35,561 bases of DNA from Phycisphaeraceae bacterium (GTDB lineage: Bacteria; Planctomycetota; Phycisphaerae; Phycisphaerales; Phycisphaeraceae), in contig JAJDCX010000081.1 of NCBI GenBank assembly GCA_029260615.1, positions 1 through 35,561 on the forward strand. Reading direction: 5' to 3'. Positions 27,301 through 34,688 of this stretch are shown in pieces. A program made the position numbers and the translations under genes. Each line of letters begins with the position of its first letter. Position 1 is the first letter of the stretch. The notes beneath the pieces were generated by a model, which saw nothing but the letters and a program-made list of their open reading frames with translations, was not told the DNA's origin and searched no databases.

Positions 27301-28926
27301 CTCGTACGTTGGGTCCTCTGCCAGTACCGCGTCGATGTGGTCCTGCGCGGTGTCATAATCCTGCTGACGGATGTAGATCCCCGCCAACGTCAATTGGACC
27401 GCCGGGATATTCGGGTTACTCTCAAGGATCTGTTCATACCGCTCCGTCGCGGCACCCCAGTCACCCTGCTGACCGCGGGCACGGGCCGACAGCAACAACG
27501 CCTCCGCCTTCTGACGGCTAAATGCATCGTACTTGTCCGCCGCCTGGTCGATGCTGATAAGACCCTCCCGGGTCTTCCCCTGCGCCAACGCAAGCCGCCC
27601 TTTCAACAACAATATCCGGGCCTCGTCGCCCCGACCAGACGCAACCGCATCTTCGATGATCTTCCCCGCCTGCGTAAACAGTGACTGCTTCTGCTCATCC
27701 GTCTCGCTCTTCTCAGCCAGACTCATCAATAGGTCCGCGTACTCAATTAAAGCCGCCCGGCTAAGGCTGTAATTCAACAATACATCCAAGTACTCCCCCT
27801 GCGTGCTTAGGTTCTTAACCCTTTCGATGTACGCTTTTGCCTCGTCGAACTGACCGATTTGTTTCAGCTCGGTTCCCAACAGCAACTGATATATAGGCAT
27901 GTCGGGGTATTGATCCGCCGCCTTGCGCAACAACGCGATAGCACGCTGGACACCCAGATTCCTGCCCAGTGCGGAGGCCTGCCCGTCGGAATCCTCCTCC
28001 GGCACGAGATCCTCGGCATAGACCTGCTTGAGGTTCTGGATCACAGAGCGGACCGCATCCTGGGGTGTCGGGTCTACCAGCAATTGCGATTCCAACTCAT
28101 CAAGAATCGGCCTGATCGTCGCGTAACGATCCTCGGCCTGGGGGTCCAGAGTCGCACGGTACAGCACCTGCATATATTCAAGCTTGCGCAGAGCGTCGGT
28201 GGGGTCCGCGTCAGACACCCCCTTGGAGAGCGCAACCGCCTCGTCCTTAAGTTGCTGGGCCCGCTCCACATCCCCGCCGGGCCGGTCCAACCGAACCGCC
28301 TCAAACAACTTCCACTGCACAAGGGCGCCTATCACCTCCGGGTCATCCGGGTAGGCCTCCTGAGCCCATTGGATATCGTCCCGCACCAGCATGATGTCTT
28401 CTTCCGCCATCTCGGCGCTCAGTTGAATCAGGCCATGAATCCCCCGGTACCGCCTGGCGAGCTGGTCCCCCGGGTTGCTCTCCAGCCTCGCGATGCTGGC
28501 CTGGTAGATATGCAGCGGGTGTGAACTGCCGGTGACACCAATCCGCTTAATCGTGTCCTCAACCATCTCCGCGTACTCACCCAGATATTCCTCAGAATCC
28601 GGGTCGATCTGCACCAGGTTCAAAGAATACGCACGGACAATCTGCAGGGTGTTACCCGCCTCAATCTGGTCCGCCGCAGGGACTTGTTTCGCCACCGCAA
28701 TGAACTTCTTGATGACCAGCGGGTCGCTCTTGCTTCGGGCCACCGCCCGTTCCATCGTCTCCACTGCCAACTGGTACTCGCCTTCGGTCAGGTACTTCTC
28801 GCCGCGCTCAACCAGCTCAGAGGCGTCACGTTTGGTCAGGTACGCCACCGACGCGATACCCCCAACCAGGACAACCAACACCGCGATCAGGATGAAAACA
28901 AACTTGGTATTTACTCGACCGGCCAT
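24385..28926 (-). CDS. Very large TPR protein of the exosortase/EPS operon (PrsT-like)
   Basis: A 1513-residue protein with an N-terminal membrane anchor (FVFILIAVLVVLVGGIASVA, about residues 9-28) followed almost wholly by tetratricopeptide repeats, for example YDTAQDHIDAVLAEDPTYER, AIGAFEKSLKQRPDNLGAIR, IDSYTKVLEISATPSNLMNL and LAERAAELEPGNAQILDTLG. Position beside an exosortase and a Wzc-like gene fits the PEP-CTERM-system TPR protein PrsT, but here the anchor is a transmembrane helix without a lipobox. It should scaffold secretion or polysaccharide machinery on the periplasmic side. It begins 5 nt after the exosortase stop and overlaps the Wzc gene start in an ATGA, so the operon link is clear. 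Confidence 0.87.
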   Translation of the reverse strand: MAGRVNTKFVFILIAVLVVLVGGIASVAYLTKRDASELVERGEKYLTEGEYQLAVETMERAVARSKSDPLVIKKFIAVAKQVPAADQIEAGNTLQIVRAYSLNLVQIDPDSEEYLGEYAEMVEDTIKRIGVTGSSHPLHIYQASIARLESNPGDQLARRYRGIHGLIQLSAEMAEEDIMLVRDDIQWAQEAYPDDPEVIGALVQWKLFEAVRLDRPGGDVERAQQLKDEAVALSKGVSDADPTDALRKLEYMQVLYRATLDPQAEDRYATIRPILDELESQLLVDPTPQDAVRSVIQNLKQVYAEDLVPEEDSDGQASALGRNLGVQRAIALLRKAADQYPDMPIYQLLLGTELKQIGQFDEAKAYIERVKNLSTQGEYLDVLLNYSLSRAALIEYADLLMSLAEKSETDEQKQSLFTQAGKIIEDAVASGRGDEARILLLKGRLALAQGKTREGLISIDQAADKYDAFSRQKAEALLLSARARGQQGDWGAATERYEQILESNPNIPAVQLTLAGIYIRQQDYDTAQDHIDAVLAEDPTYERAHRQQAALYAAQGDLEQAVTTYRQLDMANRPDLAAELARLMIQGNRKPQAAKILELYFDADPVDMQILTLLLYSLEDVEKKQQLIDRSRASGGEEKLLAAMERQLNPEVAADPAQAIESFVANESDPFQRALSSARLYARVGKQQEAREALARAEAIKPDDRRVVDMSFSFALSDGDLEAAQSLADRAAQMNFDEASGRFYLAQVQSARKDYAGAIETLRNGLEEVPINSEGWRLLGDMYVATSNDSDAIGAFEKSLKQRPDNLGAIRGLAGLRDRQGRHDEALGMLKFAQKQYPTNPKLHELYLAYEGKHGDKQLSLRLRRDLAEEQPENLPNKRALALLLAETGQHEQGLAMVNDLIEAQGKTILNLIILANVHRFAGNPELGEQAIRGYIQGQGGEAKARDHMLLGRYLLESKKGEEAAASYQSAIKIESDRREATRELASLYFSRKGYPQALPLYQDLHSQFPEETLLGLRLADALISTQKFDEAAEVLDGVDGGPEEDVQRALIVASQGNQAEAIRLVTQAIEADPSKLVFYYKRAALLSTEADRTGEAIQDLNTALSLNPNHLLSRRLLVGMYMRQGEKREAIREMVTLVSRHPLYAQGRLSLIQFYAQEREFTRAKTLARAGVELSPDVGTWHSVLGSLAIQEGDIPRAIDSYTKVLEISATPSNLMNLTTIQIENDRSTDALSLLREHADIVNKQPLLQAVMGRALYADGKQDEARQVFTRSLERCEGSEQLFGVAVQVHKDYSLAETISLVDGLTLPMSRAWIDLVLARLEVSDGEFQAVINRLSELESTLSAEDTDVRQVLDQLLAPALHNDGQLEKALVYYRRVQDFAPDNTSVLNNMAYLLAEDLGRLDEALPLAERAAELEPGNAQILDTLGWVQFKLGKIDEAKLALQSSIDVTGLPANHLHMAELLIEQGYEVEAGRHLKTAIDLAEQNNESEVLERAQELLKRTDELTEASVTP

Positions 28927-28931
28927 GGCTC

Positions 28932-30995
28932 TTACTCTCCGACGCCCGCGGCGCTAGACGCGGCGGGTGCCTCTGCGGGCCAACGGCCCTCGGTGACGTC
29001 TACCCAGTCGGGCAAACACAACATGATCTGCGGCATCATCTCTGACAACAGCGACGAGATCCGCTCGATCGCCTGATCTTTATCCTGAACCCCTACCGTG
29101 ACCTGCACCTTGCAGTAGTAGCTGTACTTGTCACGCAGGTCGAAGCCCTGCGCCCGGACCGCGTGCGGCGAAGGCAGGAACTTGCCGTTCGCCACAAAGA
29201 AGTACGCCACGTTCACCTGTTCGTCGTTTCGGTTTGGGTTCGAAAAGGTGAAATACGTCGCGGGGATATCCAGCCCCGGGATACGGACCTCCACACCCTT
29301 GCCGGCCCCCTGAGCCGGGTGGACAAACCCACCGGGGACCGTCGGGTCTTCACGAAAACCCTCGCCCCGAAGATTCAGTGTCGTGCCCCCACCGGCAACT
29401 TGAATCAACCCGCCCGCCTTGAAGCACTGCTGGGGGACGTGGGGCACGGTGTCCGGTGTCCCCGTGTAGTAAGCAACATGCAAATCTGCGATCCGCCCCC
29501 GCCCACCACCACCCCAAGTCGTGTCTTCATAAGTCCGGTTGATGTACAACGTCGTGCCAAGCTCTTCCAAAATGTCTTTGCCCAACGGCGGGTCCTGCCG
29601 AATGAATCGCCAGTGCCCAGTGGGGTGTTCCAATAAGTCAAGCTCCTGACGCAAAGGCACATCCGCCTTGAACATCACCACGTCGTTAGCTTCAAGGATC
29701 GCCACCTGCCCGGCCGTCGCAGTGACGAGAAAACCCGCACCCATCGCCAGTGCCGCCGCACGCTTACGGCCAGGCCTTACGCCCTGACCCCGGGGGATCA
29801 AACGCGGCCAGATAAGCCTGGCACCCAACCACATCAACACACACACCACCACCAACCCCGTCCCCGCCAAGCCACGTGCCGCCGTCTTGGTCAGTCCGAC
29901 CAGATCAACTACCAGGTCAGGGCGGACCAACGCAAAAACCAACACATAAGCGAGGCAGGCCAACGCCGTCAGCCCCCCCCCGAACAACAAACTCTTCACG
30001 ATCGTCGAGCGGTCCCCCTCCGTCGGCTCGAAGGCCGCCAAAGGCCCAGCCTCTTCAACCGGCCCCTCACCCCGCACATCCTGCTCCTCCTGTATGACCA
30101 ACTTATCCAACACCCAACCCAGCAGCAGGAACAAACCCGCAGCCGGGATCAGCATCAGCATCCCCACGAAAATATGAAAATCACCCTTAGCGTACTCCGG
30201 CGCGTACACGTGCAGAAAACCCAGTGTCGTCACACGGCCGACATTCACAGACACCGCGATCGGCAGCGTCATCAGCACCATCACCACACGCTGCCACCAC
30301 GCACGCGGCGCCAGAAAAGCCATCGCCACGCCCAGCGCCAGGAATGCCATCAGCATCCGCAGACCCGAGCACGCCTCCGCCACATTCATCGGCGGGTCCA
30401 TCCTCATGCCGTGGTGAAATATCTCTATCGTGTTGCCACGGACATTCGCCTCGACATCCAACGCCAGGCCGATCACGTTCAGCAGAAAAGTCGAGCTGAC
30501 CGACGCGATGGTCTGCAGTTTCAGCGCGATCATCTCCCACAGTTTCTGCGAAACCTTGACCCCGAAGCCCAGGTATAAAATCGGGAACCACAGCACCGTC
30601 ATCATCCTCGGACCAAGGATAAACAGCACCAAGCCGAACAAAGCGATAATCATGCTGTACCCCTGGAACATGTCGTTCCGACCGGGGTAGATCCAAAACG
30701 CATACGAAACCATGCCCCCCAGCATGATCGGCAGCCCCCACCAGCAGACACTGCTTGATAGCTGCATCAGCCGGGCACGATTCTGGAACAGGTAGTACGC
30801 ACCGATCACAGGCACCAGCAACGCGTGAGACCAATCGTTGTCATCCAGAGATATCAGTAACGCCCGGTATAAAAAGTTCCGGTGCAGCGCCACGAACAGC
30901 AGCGTCAGCAGACCGATCCAGCCCCAACCACGCGGGGTGATCAACGGCCTCACCTCTCCGGCGGTCGTCAGGTTCGTCACCGCAGTACTGGTCAT
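28932..30995 (-). CDS. Exosortase fused to EpsI-type domain
   Basis: A 687-residue multi-pass membrane protein. The exosortase part (residues about 25-300) carries the Cys-Arg-His triad: Cys209 in NVAEACSGLRMLMAFLALGV, Arg254 in VNVGRVTTLG, and His274 in GDFHIFVGML. Exosortases are cysteine transpeptidase-like enzymes that process proteins with a PEP-CTERM-type tail. From about residue 430 it continues into a single extracytoplasmic EpsI/DUF3485 domain: RQELDLLEHPTGHWRFIRQD, then LHVAYYTGTPDTVPHVPQQC. Such fusions are known in the family. Start ATG 30995 has AGGTGA 9 nt upstream. No target protein with a PEP-CTERM tail is in this window, so its substrates must lie elsewhere. Confidence 0.9.
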   Translation of the reverse strand: MTSTAVTNLTTAGEVRPLITPRGWGWIGLLTLLFVALHRNFLYRALLISLDDNDWSHALLVPVIGAYYLFQNRARLMQLSSSVCWWGLPIMLGGMVSYAFWIYPGRNDMFQGYSMIIALFGLVLFILGPRMMTVLWFPILYLGFGVKVSQKLWEMIALKLQTIASVSSTFLLNVIGLALDVEANVRGNTIEIFHHGMRMDPPMNVAEACSGLRMLMAFLALGVAMAFLAPRAWWQRVVMVLMTLPIAVSVNVGRVTTLGFLHVYAPEYAKGDFHIFVGMLMLIPAAGLFLLLGWVLDKLVIQEEQDVRGEGPVEEAGPLAAFEPTEGDRSTIVKSLLFGGGLTALACLAYVLVFALVRPDLVVDLVGLTKTAARGLAGTGLVVVCVLMWLGARLIWPRLIPRGQGVRPGRKRAAALAMGAGFLVTATAGQVAILEANDVVMFKADVPLRQELDLLEHPTGHWRFIRQDPPLGKDILEELGTTLYINRTYEDTTWGGGGRGRIADLHVAYYTGTPDTVPHVPQQCFKAGGLIQVAGGGTTLNLRGEGFREDPTVPGGFVHPAQGAGKGVEVRIPGLDIPATYFTFSNPNRNDEQVNVAYFFVANGKFLPSPHAVRAQGFDLRDKYSYYCKVQVTVGVQDKDQAIERISSLLSEMMPQIMLCLPDWVDVTEGRWPAEAPAASSAAGVGE

Positions 30996-31356
30996 GCCCT
31001 AAATTCACCTATTAACGACTCGATTCTCGCCCACCACACCGGTACGCCCGGCCAGCCAAGGGTCTGATCCCCTTTAGGCCTGGCCAACTGCCGTGGTGGT
31101 TATACGCCTGCCGAAGAGCCCGGGTTCTCCGGGATCCGTTCACACGGCCCGGCGGCACCGACAGCCCTATCCTGGCTCAAGCACCCACCTTATAACTGTA
31201 GGCGGGGCTCAAACGACCATATCGGCCGACACATCCATGTGGTTTCATTGGCCCGGCTAAACCTTGCCCCACTTATGACAAGTGAGGCCCCTGATCGTCC
31301 CACCGATCTGCCAAGCCATATTGATGCCGGGCATTATCGGCCCCGGCCTGTGTCCC
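30996..31356 (-). other. 361-nt intergenic region with hairpins upstream of the exosortase gene
   Basis: No gene is supported here. On the minus strand the region lies between the Wza-like stop and the exosortase start. It holds a small CACTT/AAGTG hairpin (31270-31284), a CACAT/ATGTG hairpin (31230-31241), a TATAAG box (31194-31189) with no good -35, and a larger stem-loop at 31050-31085. It may carry an internal promoter or an attenuator that lowers expression of the operon distal to the Wza-like gene. Confidence 0.4.
31050..31085. repeat. Stem-loop containing a REP-like core
   Basis: The outer arms GGCCAG (31050-31055) and CTGGCC (31080-31085) enclose an inner pair AAGGG (31058-31062) and CCCTT (31070-31074). 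The core AGGGTCTGATCCCC resembles the GTCTGACCCC core of the elements at 18276 and 18798. It could be a third, divergent copy of the same family, or an unrelated transcript hairpin. Confidence 0.4.
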
Positions 31357-32817
31357 TTATTGCCCAGCGCCAAAGACGTCCAGGTTGAAGTTGCGGTCCA
31401 ACACAAACCCGAATCCATACGTCGCACGCAGGCCGTTGCGGAAGATCGCCAGCGGCGTCGCCACCGCGTTGGTCCCGATATTGATCACATCATTGGCCTT
31501 AAGGAACAGGTCCGGCTCCGTGCCGTTGAAGATCGCACGGAGGTTGATACGGACGGTTGCTTCCTGGTCGTTGCCAATCCGGCGGACCAAGTCAACACGC
31601 TCGGGGATACCGATCGCCGAGATACCGCCGCCAGAGACAATCAACTGCTTGAGCGTCAGGTCCTTCTCGCCGGGGATGTTGTATGCACCGGGCCGGTTGA
31701 TCGCACCACCGAGGTAGACAAACCCGCCTTGCTGGCCGGGAACCTTGATGATGTCGCCCGGACGGATCACCACGTTGAATCGCATATCACCCGAGTTCAA
31801 GCGGTCGTAAGGCACTTCGATGACACGCTGGGTGACCACTTCTCCCAGGCGCGCCTCGTTGTCACTGACGCCTGATACCTTGCCGCCTGAGTACTCGCTG
31901 CCCACCTGGACCCATTCGCCACCGACGTTGACCCACTGGGCCTGACCGGAGCCGCTATCAAGGCTGGATTCCAGACCGGCCGGGGCCGCCTGGGCTTGGC
32001 CACCGGTGGTCGGCACAGGCCCCGTACCCGCACCCGAATCAACACCTTCCAACAACTCTTCGATCAATTGCGACGGGTCCTCGGGGGCTGGAGGCATCAC
32101 CTCCACAGGCTCATCACCCTCGTCACCCACGCCTTCCGGCACGACTCCCGCCGCGTCCGACGACAACGGTGTCTGGCGGATCACCAGCAAACGCTGGGTT
32201 CGGTCAGGGATGCCGTTGCCCATCGCCAAAGCGTCGATCAACCGGAAATTCGGACGGGGAATCGTAAACAACCCCGCACGCGTACCGCCGGTCAAAGGCG
32301 AAGCCATGATGGTAAATGTATTCTGCGTTGAGTTCTGAAGGATCACACTCACCGTCGCATTGCGGATAATCTCACGACGTTCAAGCAGTGAAGCAATGTG
32401 CTCTTCCAACTGCGACGCGGTCTTGCCAGCCGCCTTCACAGGCCCAACAAACGGCAATCGAATCAGCCCGGTCGCATCGACCTGACGTTGATACGCCTCT
32501 TCCTGGCCTGGGTTTACCAACTCGAAGATGATCACCGCGATCGTATCGCTCGGGGAGATCGTGTATTCGTTGAAGTCAGGCCGAAGATCGTCCGGCGTCA
32601 CCTCGCTGAACGAAACAGGCAAGATGTCACGGCTCTCGATCACATCGATACGATCAAGGATCGGCATCGTGATCGGCGTGTGTTCCCAACGCCCTACCAC
32701 CGATGGGTCCATCCAAGAGTCCGACTCGCAACCGATCGGCCCGGCAAATAACGCCGCTCCCATCAGCCCTAGTACTCCGATCCTGCCTTGCCACCTCTGG
32801 TTCTTGTTCTGCGTCAC
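31357..32817 (-). CDS. Wza-like polysaccharide export lipoprotein (Poly_export/SLBB)
   Basis: A 486-residue outer-membrane lipoprotein that should form the export channel for the exopolysaccharide. It has a signal peptide with lipobox GPIGC (Cys30), a Poly_export domain (YTISPSDTIAVIIFELVNPG through ATGLIRLPFVGPVKAAGKTA), and an SLBB domain (YLGGAINRPGAYNIPGEKDL, then LIVSGGGISAIGIPERVDLV). A central Pro/Gly/Glu-rich linker between residues about 205 and 280 is longer than in E. coli Wza (379 residues). The start is GTG at 32817, supported by AGGAG 6 nt upstream. It is the first gene of the exopolysaccharide run; a 361-nt gap separates it from the exosortase gene. Confidence 0.9.
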   Translation of the reverse strand: MTQNKNQRWQGRIGVLGLMGAALFAGPIGCESDSWMDPSVVGRWEHTPITMPILDRIDVIESRDILPVSFSEVTPDDLRPDFNEYTISPSDTIAVIIFELVNPGQEEAYQRQVDATGLIRLPFVGPVKAAGKTASQLEEHIASLLERREIIRNATVSVILQNSTQNTFTIMASPLTGGTRAGLFTIPRPNFRLIDALAMGNGIPDRTQRLLVIRQTPLSSDAAGVVPEGVGDEGDEPVEVMPPAPEDPSQLIEELLEGVDSGAGTGPVPTTGGQAQAAPAGLESSLDSGSGQAQWVNVGGEWVQVGSEYSGGKVSGVSDNEARLGEVVTQRVIEVPYDRLNSGDMRFNVVIRPGDIIKVPGQQGGFVYLGGAINRPGAYNIPGEKDLTLKQLIVSGGGISAIGIPERVDLVRRIGNDQEATVRINLRAIFNGTEPDLFLKANDVINIGTNAVATPLAIFRNGLRATYGFGFVLDRNFNLDVFGAGQ

Positions 32818-33215
32818 CGCGCGCTCCTGCCTCTTAGGTCAATAGGAGGTCCAAATGTTCTTCACTAGCAAGCCCACCCCCATGGGTTCATAGGCTCGCC
32901 GACGGGGCTTACAAGCCCCCTATCTTAAAGCAAATCATACCACGACGCATCCTATGGCACAGTCCCCAGCACCGCCTACCGGCACCCAGGACCGACCTGC
33001 GACCAGCAGCCCGTCAAGCTCAACAACGCCCAACCAGACCGCAAGTCTTCCCCAAGCATCGGCCTATCGCAAGCCGGACCTGACACCCCCCAGCCACGGA
33101 ACCCTAAATTCAGTCATTACAACCCGCTTAGCCCACGCACTTGCCCTAAGATTCACCTTCCCACACAATGCCCCTGTCCGGTAACACCCCCTGGTTACAC
33201 CCCACGAACCTCACC
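32818..33215. other. Divergent intergenic region between the EPS operon and gpsA
   Basis: This 398-nt region should hold promoters for both directions. On the minus strand an extended -10 element lies at 32934-32942 (listed separately), with a 7-bp hairpin GGGGCTT/AAGCCCC (32904-32919) in the resulting leader. On the plus strand TTGCCC (33141-33146) and CACAAT (33164-33169) are separated by 17 nt and could be a weak gpsA promoter, 46 nt before its start. No credible gene was found here. Confidence 0.4.
32934..32942 (-). promoter_or_regulatory. Possible extended -10 promoter of the exopolysaccharide operon
   Basis: On the minus strand it reads TGG-TATGAT, an extended -10 (TGn plus five of six consensus bases). 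It would give a leader of about 110 nt before the GTG start at 32817. A good -35 is not visible. Confidence 0.35.
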
Positions 33216-34262
33216 ATGCCCGATCAACCCAACATCTGTATCGTCGGCGACGGGTCCATGGCCACCGTCCTCGCACTGCTCCTGGAAAGCAAAGGCCTCA
33301 AGGTCACCCTCTGGGGTGCCTTCCCCGAACACCTCGCCGAGCTCATCCAGACCCGCGAAAACCGTCGATACCTACCAGGCTACCGCCTACCCGACGGCAT
33401 CAAGGTCACACCCGACGACCAACGTGCCCTCCAAAACGCCGACATCATCGTCAACGCCGTCCCCACGCAGTACATCCGCCCTGTCTGGAAACGCCTCGCT
33501 CCCAACGTCCCCCAAGGCGTCCCCATCGCCTCCGTCGCCAAAGGCATCGAGACCGAGACCGCCCTACGACCCACTCAGATCATTGCCGATGTCCTCCAAT
33601 CCGCCGGCCCAGGCTCACCCGACGACCCCGACAAGCCCGCTCGGCCCCTCGCTTCCATCTCCGGCCCAAGCGTCGCCGACGAACTCGCACGCTGCCTCCC
33701 CGCCACCGTCTGCGCCGCCAGCGACGACGAAACATTCGCACAACTGCTCCAACAAACCTTCACCACACACTGGTTCCGCGTCTACACCAACAACGACCTC
33801 CTGGGCACCGAACTCGCCGGCGCTACCAAAAACGTCATCGCACTCGCCGCTGGCATCCTCGACGGCCTACAAGCAGGAAACAACGCCAAAAGCGCCCTGC
33901 TCTCCCGAGGACTCGCCGAAATCACAAGGCTAGGCACCGCCATGGGCGCATCACCCGAAACCTTCTTCGGCGTAGCAGGCGTCGGCGACCTCGCCACCAC
34001 CTGCTTCAGCCCCACCGGCAGAAACCGCACCTGTGGCGAACAACTCGGCCGAGGTAAAAAACTCCAGGACGTTCTCGACGACATGCCCGGCGTCGTCGAA
34101 GGCGTTCCCACCACCAAAGCCGTCGTCCTACTACTTAAAAAGTACCGCGTCGAAATGCCCATCACCCAGACCGTCCACAAAGTCCTCTTTGAAGGTTTGG
34201 ACCCCCTGGAAGGCATCAGCCAACTCATGAGCCGCCAACTCAAACCCGAAAATATCGGCTAA
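33216..34262 (+). CDS. gpsA: NAD(P)-dependent glycerol-3-phosphate dehydrogenase
   Basis: A 348-residue cytoplasmic enzyme that reduces dihydroxyacetone phosphate to sn-glycerol 3-phosphate for phospholipid synthesis. The nucleotide-binding motif is ICIVGDGSMATVLALLLESK, where GDGSMA replaces the usual GAGSWG, so the third glycine is Ala. SVAKGIETE and ISGPSVADELARCLPATVCA follow. The active-site block ELAGATKNVIALAAGILDGL contains the catalytic Lys, followed by GVAGVGDLATTCFSPTGRNR. Start ATG 33216 is placed just before the Rossmann strand; an open frame from 33168 would add 16 unconserved residues. No clear Shine-Dalgarno is present. It is transcribed away from the exopolysaccharide operon. 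Confidence 0.95.
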   Translation: MPDQPNICIVGDGSMATVLALLLESKGLKVTLWGAFPEHLAELIQTRENRRYLPGYRLPDGIKVTPDDQRALQNADIIVNAVPTQYIRPVWKRLAPNVPQGVPIASVAKGIETETALRPTQIIADVLQSAGPGSPDDPDKPARPLASISGPSVADELARCLPATVCAASDDETFAQLLQQTFTTHWFRVYTNNDLLGTELAGATKNVIALAAGILDGLQAGNNAKSALLSRGLAEITRLGTAMGASPETFFGVAGVGDLATTCFSPTGRNRTCGEQLGRGKKLQDVLDDMPGVVEGVPTTKAVVLLLKKYRVEMPITQTVHKVLFEGLDPLEGISQLMSRQLKPENIG

Positions 34263-34378
34263 CCGGGCAACCCCAGTACCCACACGGCCAAGCGGCCTTT
34301 GCCCCAAAAAACACACACTAGCGTCTCACCCGCCCCCCCCACGGCCCTCTCCACCGTAACTTTATCCCGTGCAAATCT

Positions 34379-34406
34379 ATTATGGCCTTTCTAGAAAGGC
34401 CATAAT
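34379..34406. repeat. 28-bp perfect palindrome
   Basis: ATTATGGCCTTT, central CTAG, then AAAGGCCATAAT. All 28 bases are self-complementary, with no mismatch. It lies 117 nt after the gpsA stop. As RNA it would make a 12-bp stem. The nearest T-run (34418-34423) is 11 nt later, which is too far for a standard terminator. It could be an operator for a dimeric regulator, a recombination site or a read-through barrier. Confidence 0.85.
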
Positions 34407-34426
34407 GATTAATCAATCTTTTTATG

Positions 34427-34460
34427 GCTGTGATGACCAGATAGTCATCTCCATGACAGC
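34427..34460 (+). other. Bulged hairpin in the gpsA-PilZ gap
   Basis: GCTGT-GATGAC (34427-34437) pairs with GTCATC (34444-34449) and ACAGC (34456-34460), leaving a 6-nt loop and a 6-nt bulge. It lies 20 nt after the perfect palindrome. It may be part of the leader of the PilZ genes, but its role is not shown. Confidence 0.45.
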
Positions 34461-34609
34461 ACGCTCCGAGGGGTCAATTAGGCTTGGATCAGGGAGAACG
34501 CGGACTATTGAATCCCAGCACACACCCCTTAAGCCGACCCCGGCAATGCCCGATCTACAGCCTTATATAGATGCGTCCCTCTGGCATCGAGGACATACAA
34601 GAAATAACC

Positions 34610-34648
34610 GGGGCGCTCGGGGAAAACATCGGGGGGGAAACAGGGGGG
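34610..34648 (+). other. G-quadruplex motif upstream of the PilZ genes
   Basis: Four G-runs of 4, 4, 7 and 6 bases (34610-34613, 34619-34622, 34631-34637, 34643-34648) are separated by loops of 5, 8 and 5 nt. This fits a strong G-quadruplex pattern. It ends 40 nt before the first PilZ start codon and would be in that gene's leader RNA if transcription starts upstream. The rest of the 426-nt gap shows no gene. Confidence 0.65.
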
Positions 34649-34688
34649 CAGGCCGCTTCCCACCGAAGAGCCCACAAGTGAGCCATAC

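Noticed and set aside
34286..34300. GGCC/GGCC hairpin followed by TTT as the gpsA terminator
   Set aside because: A four-base stem and three Ts are too weak to call.
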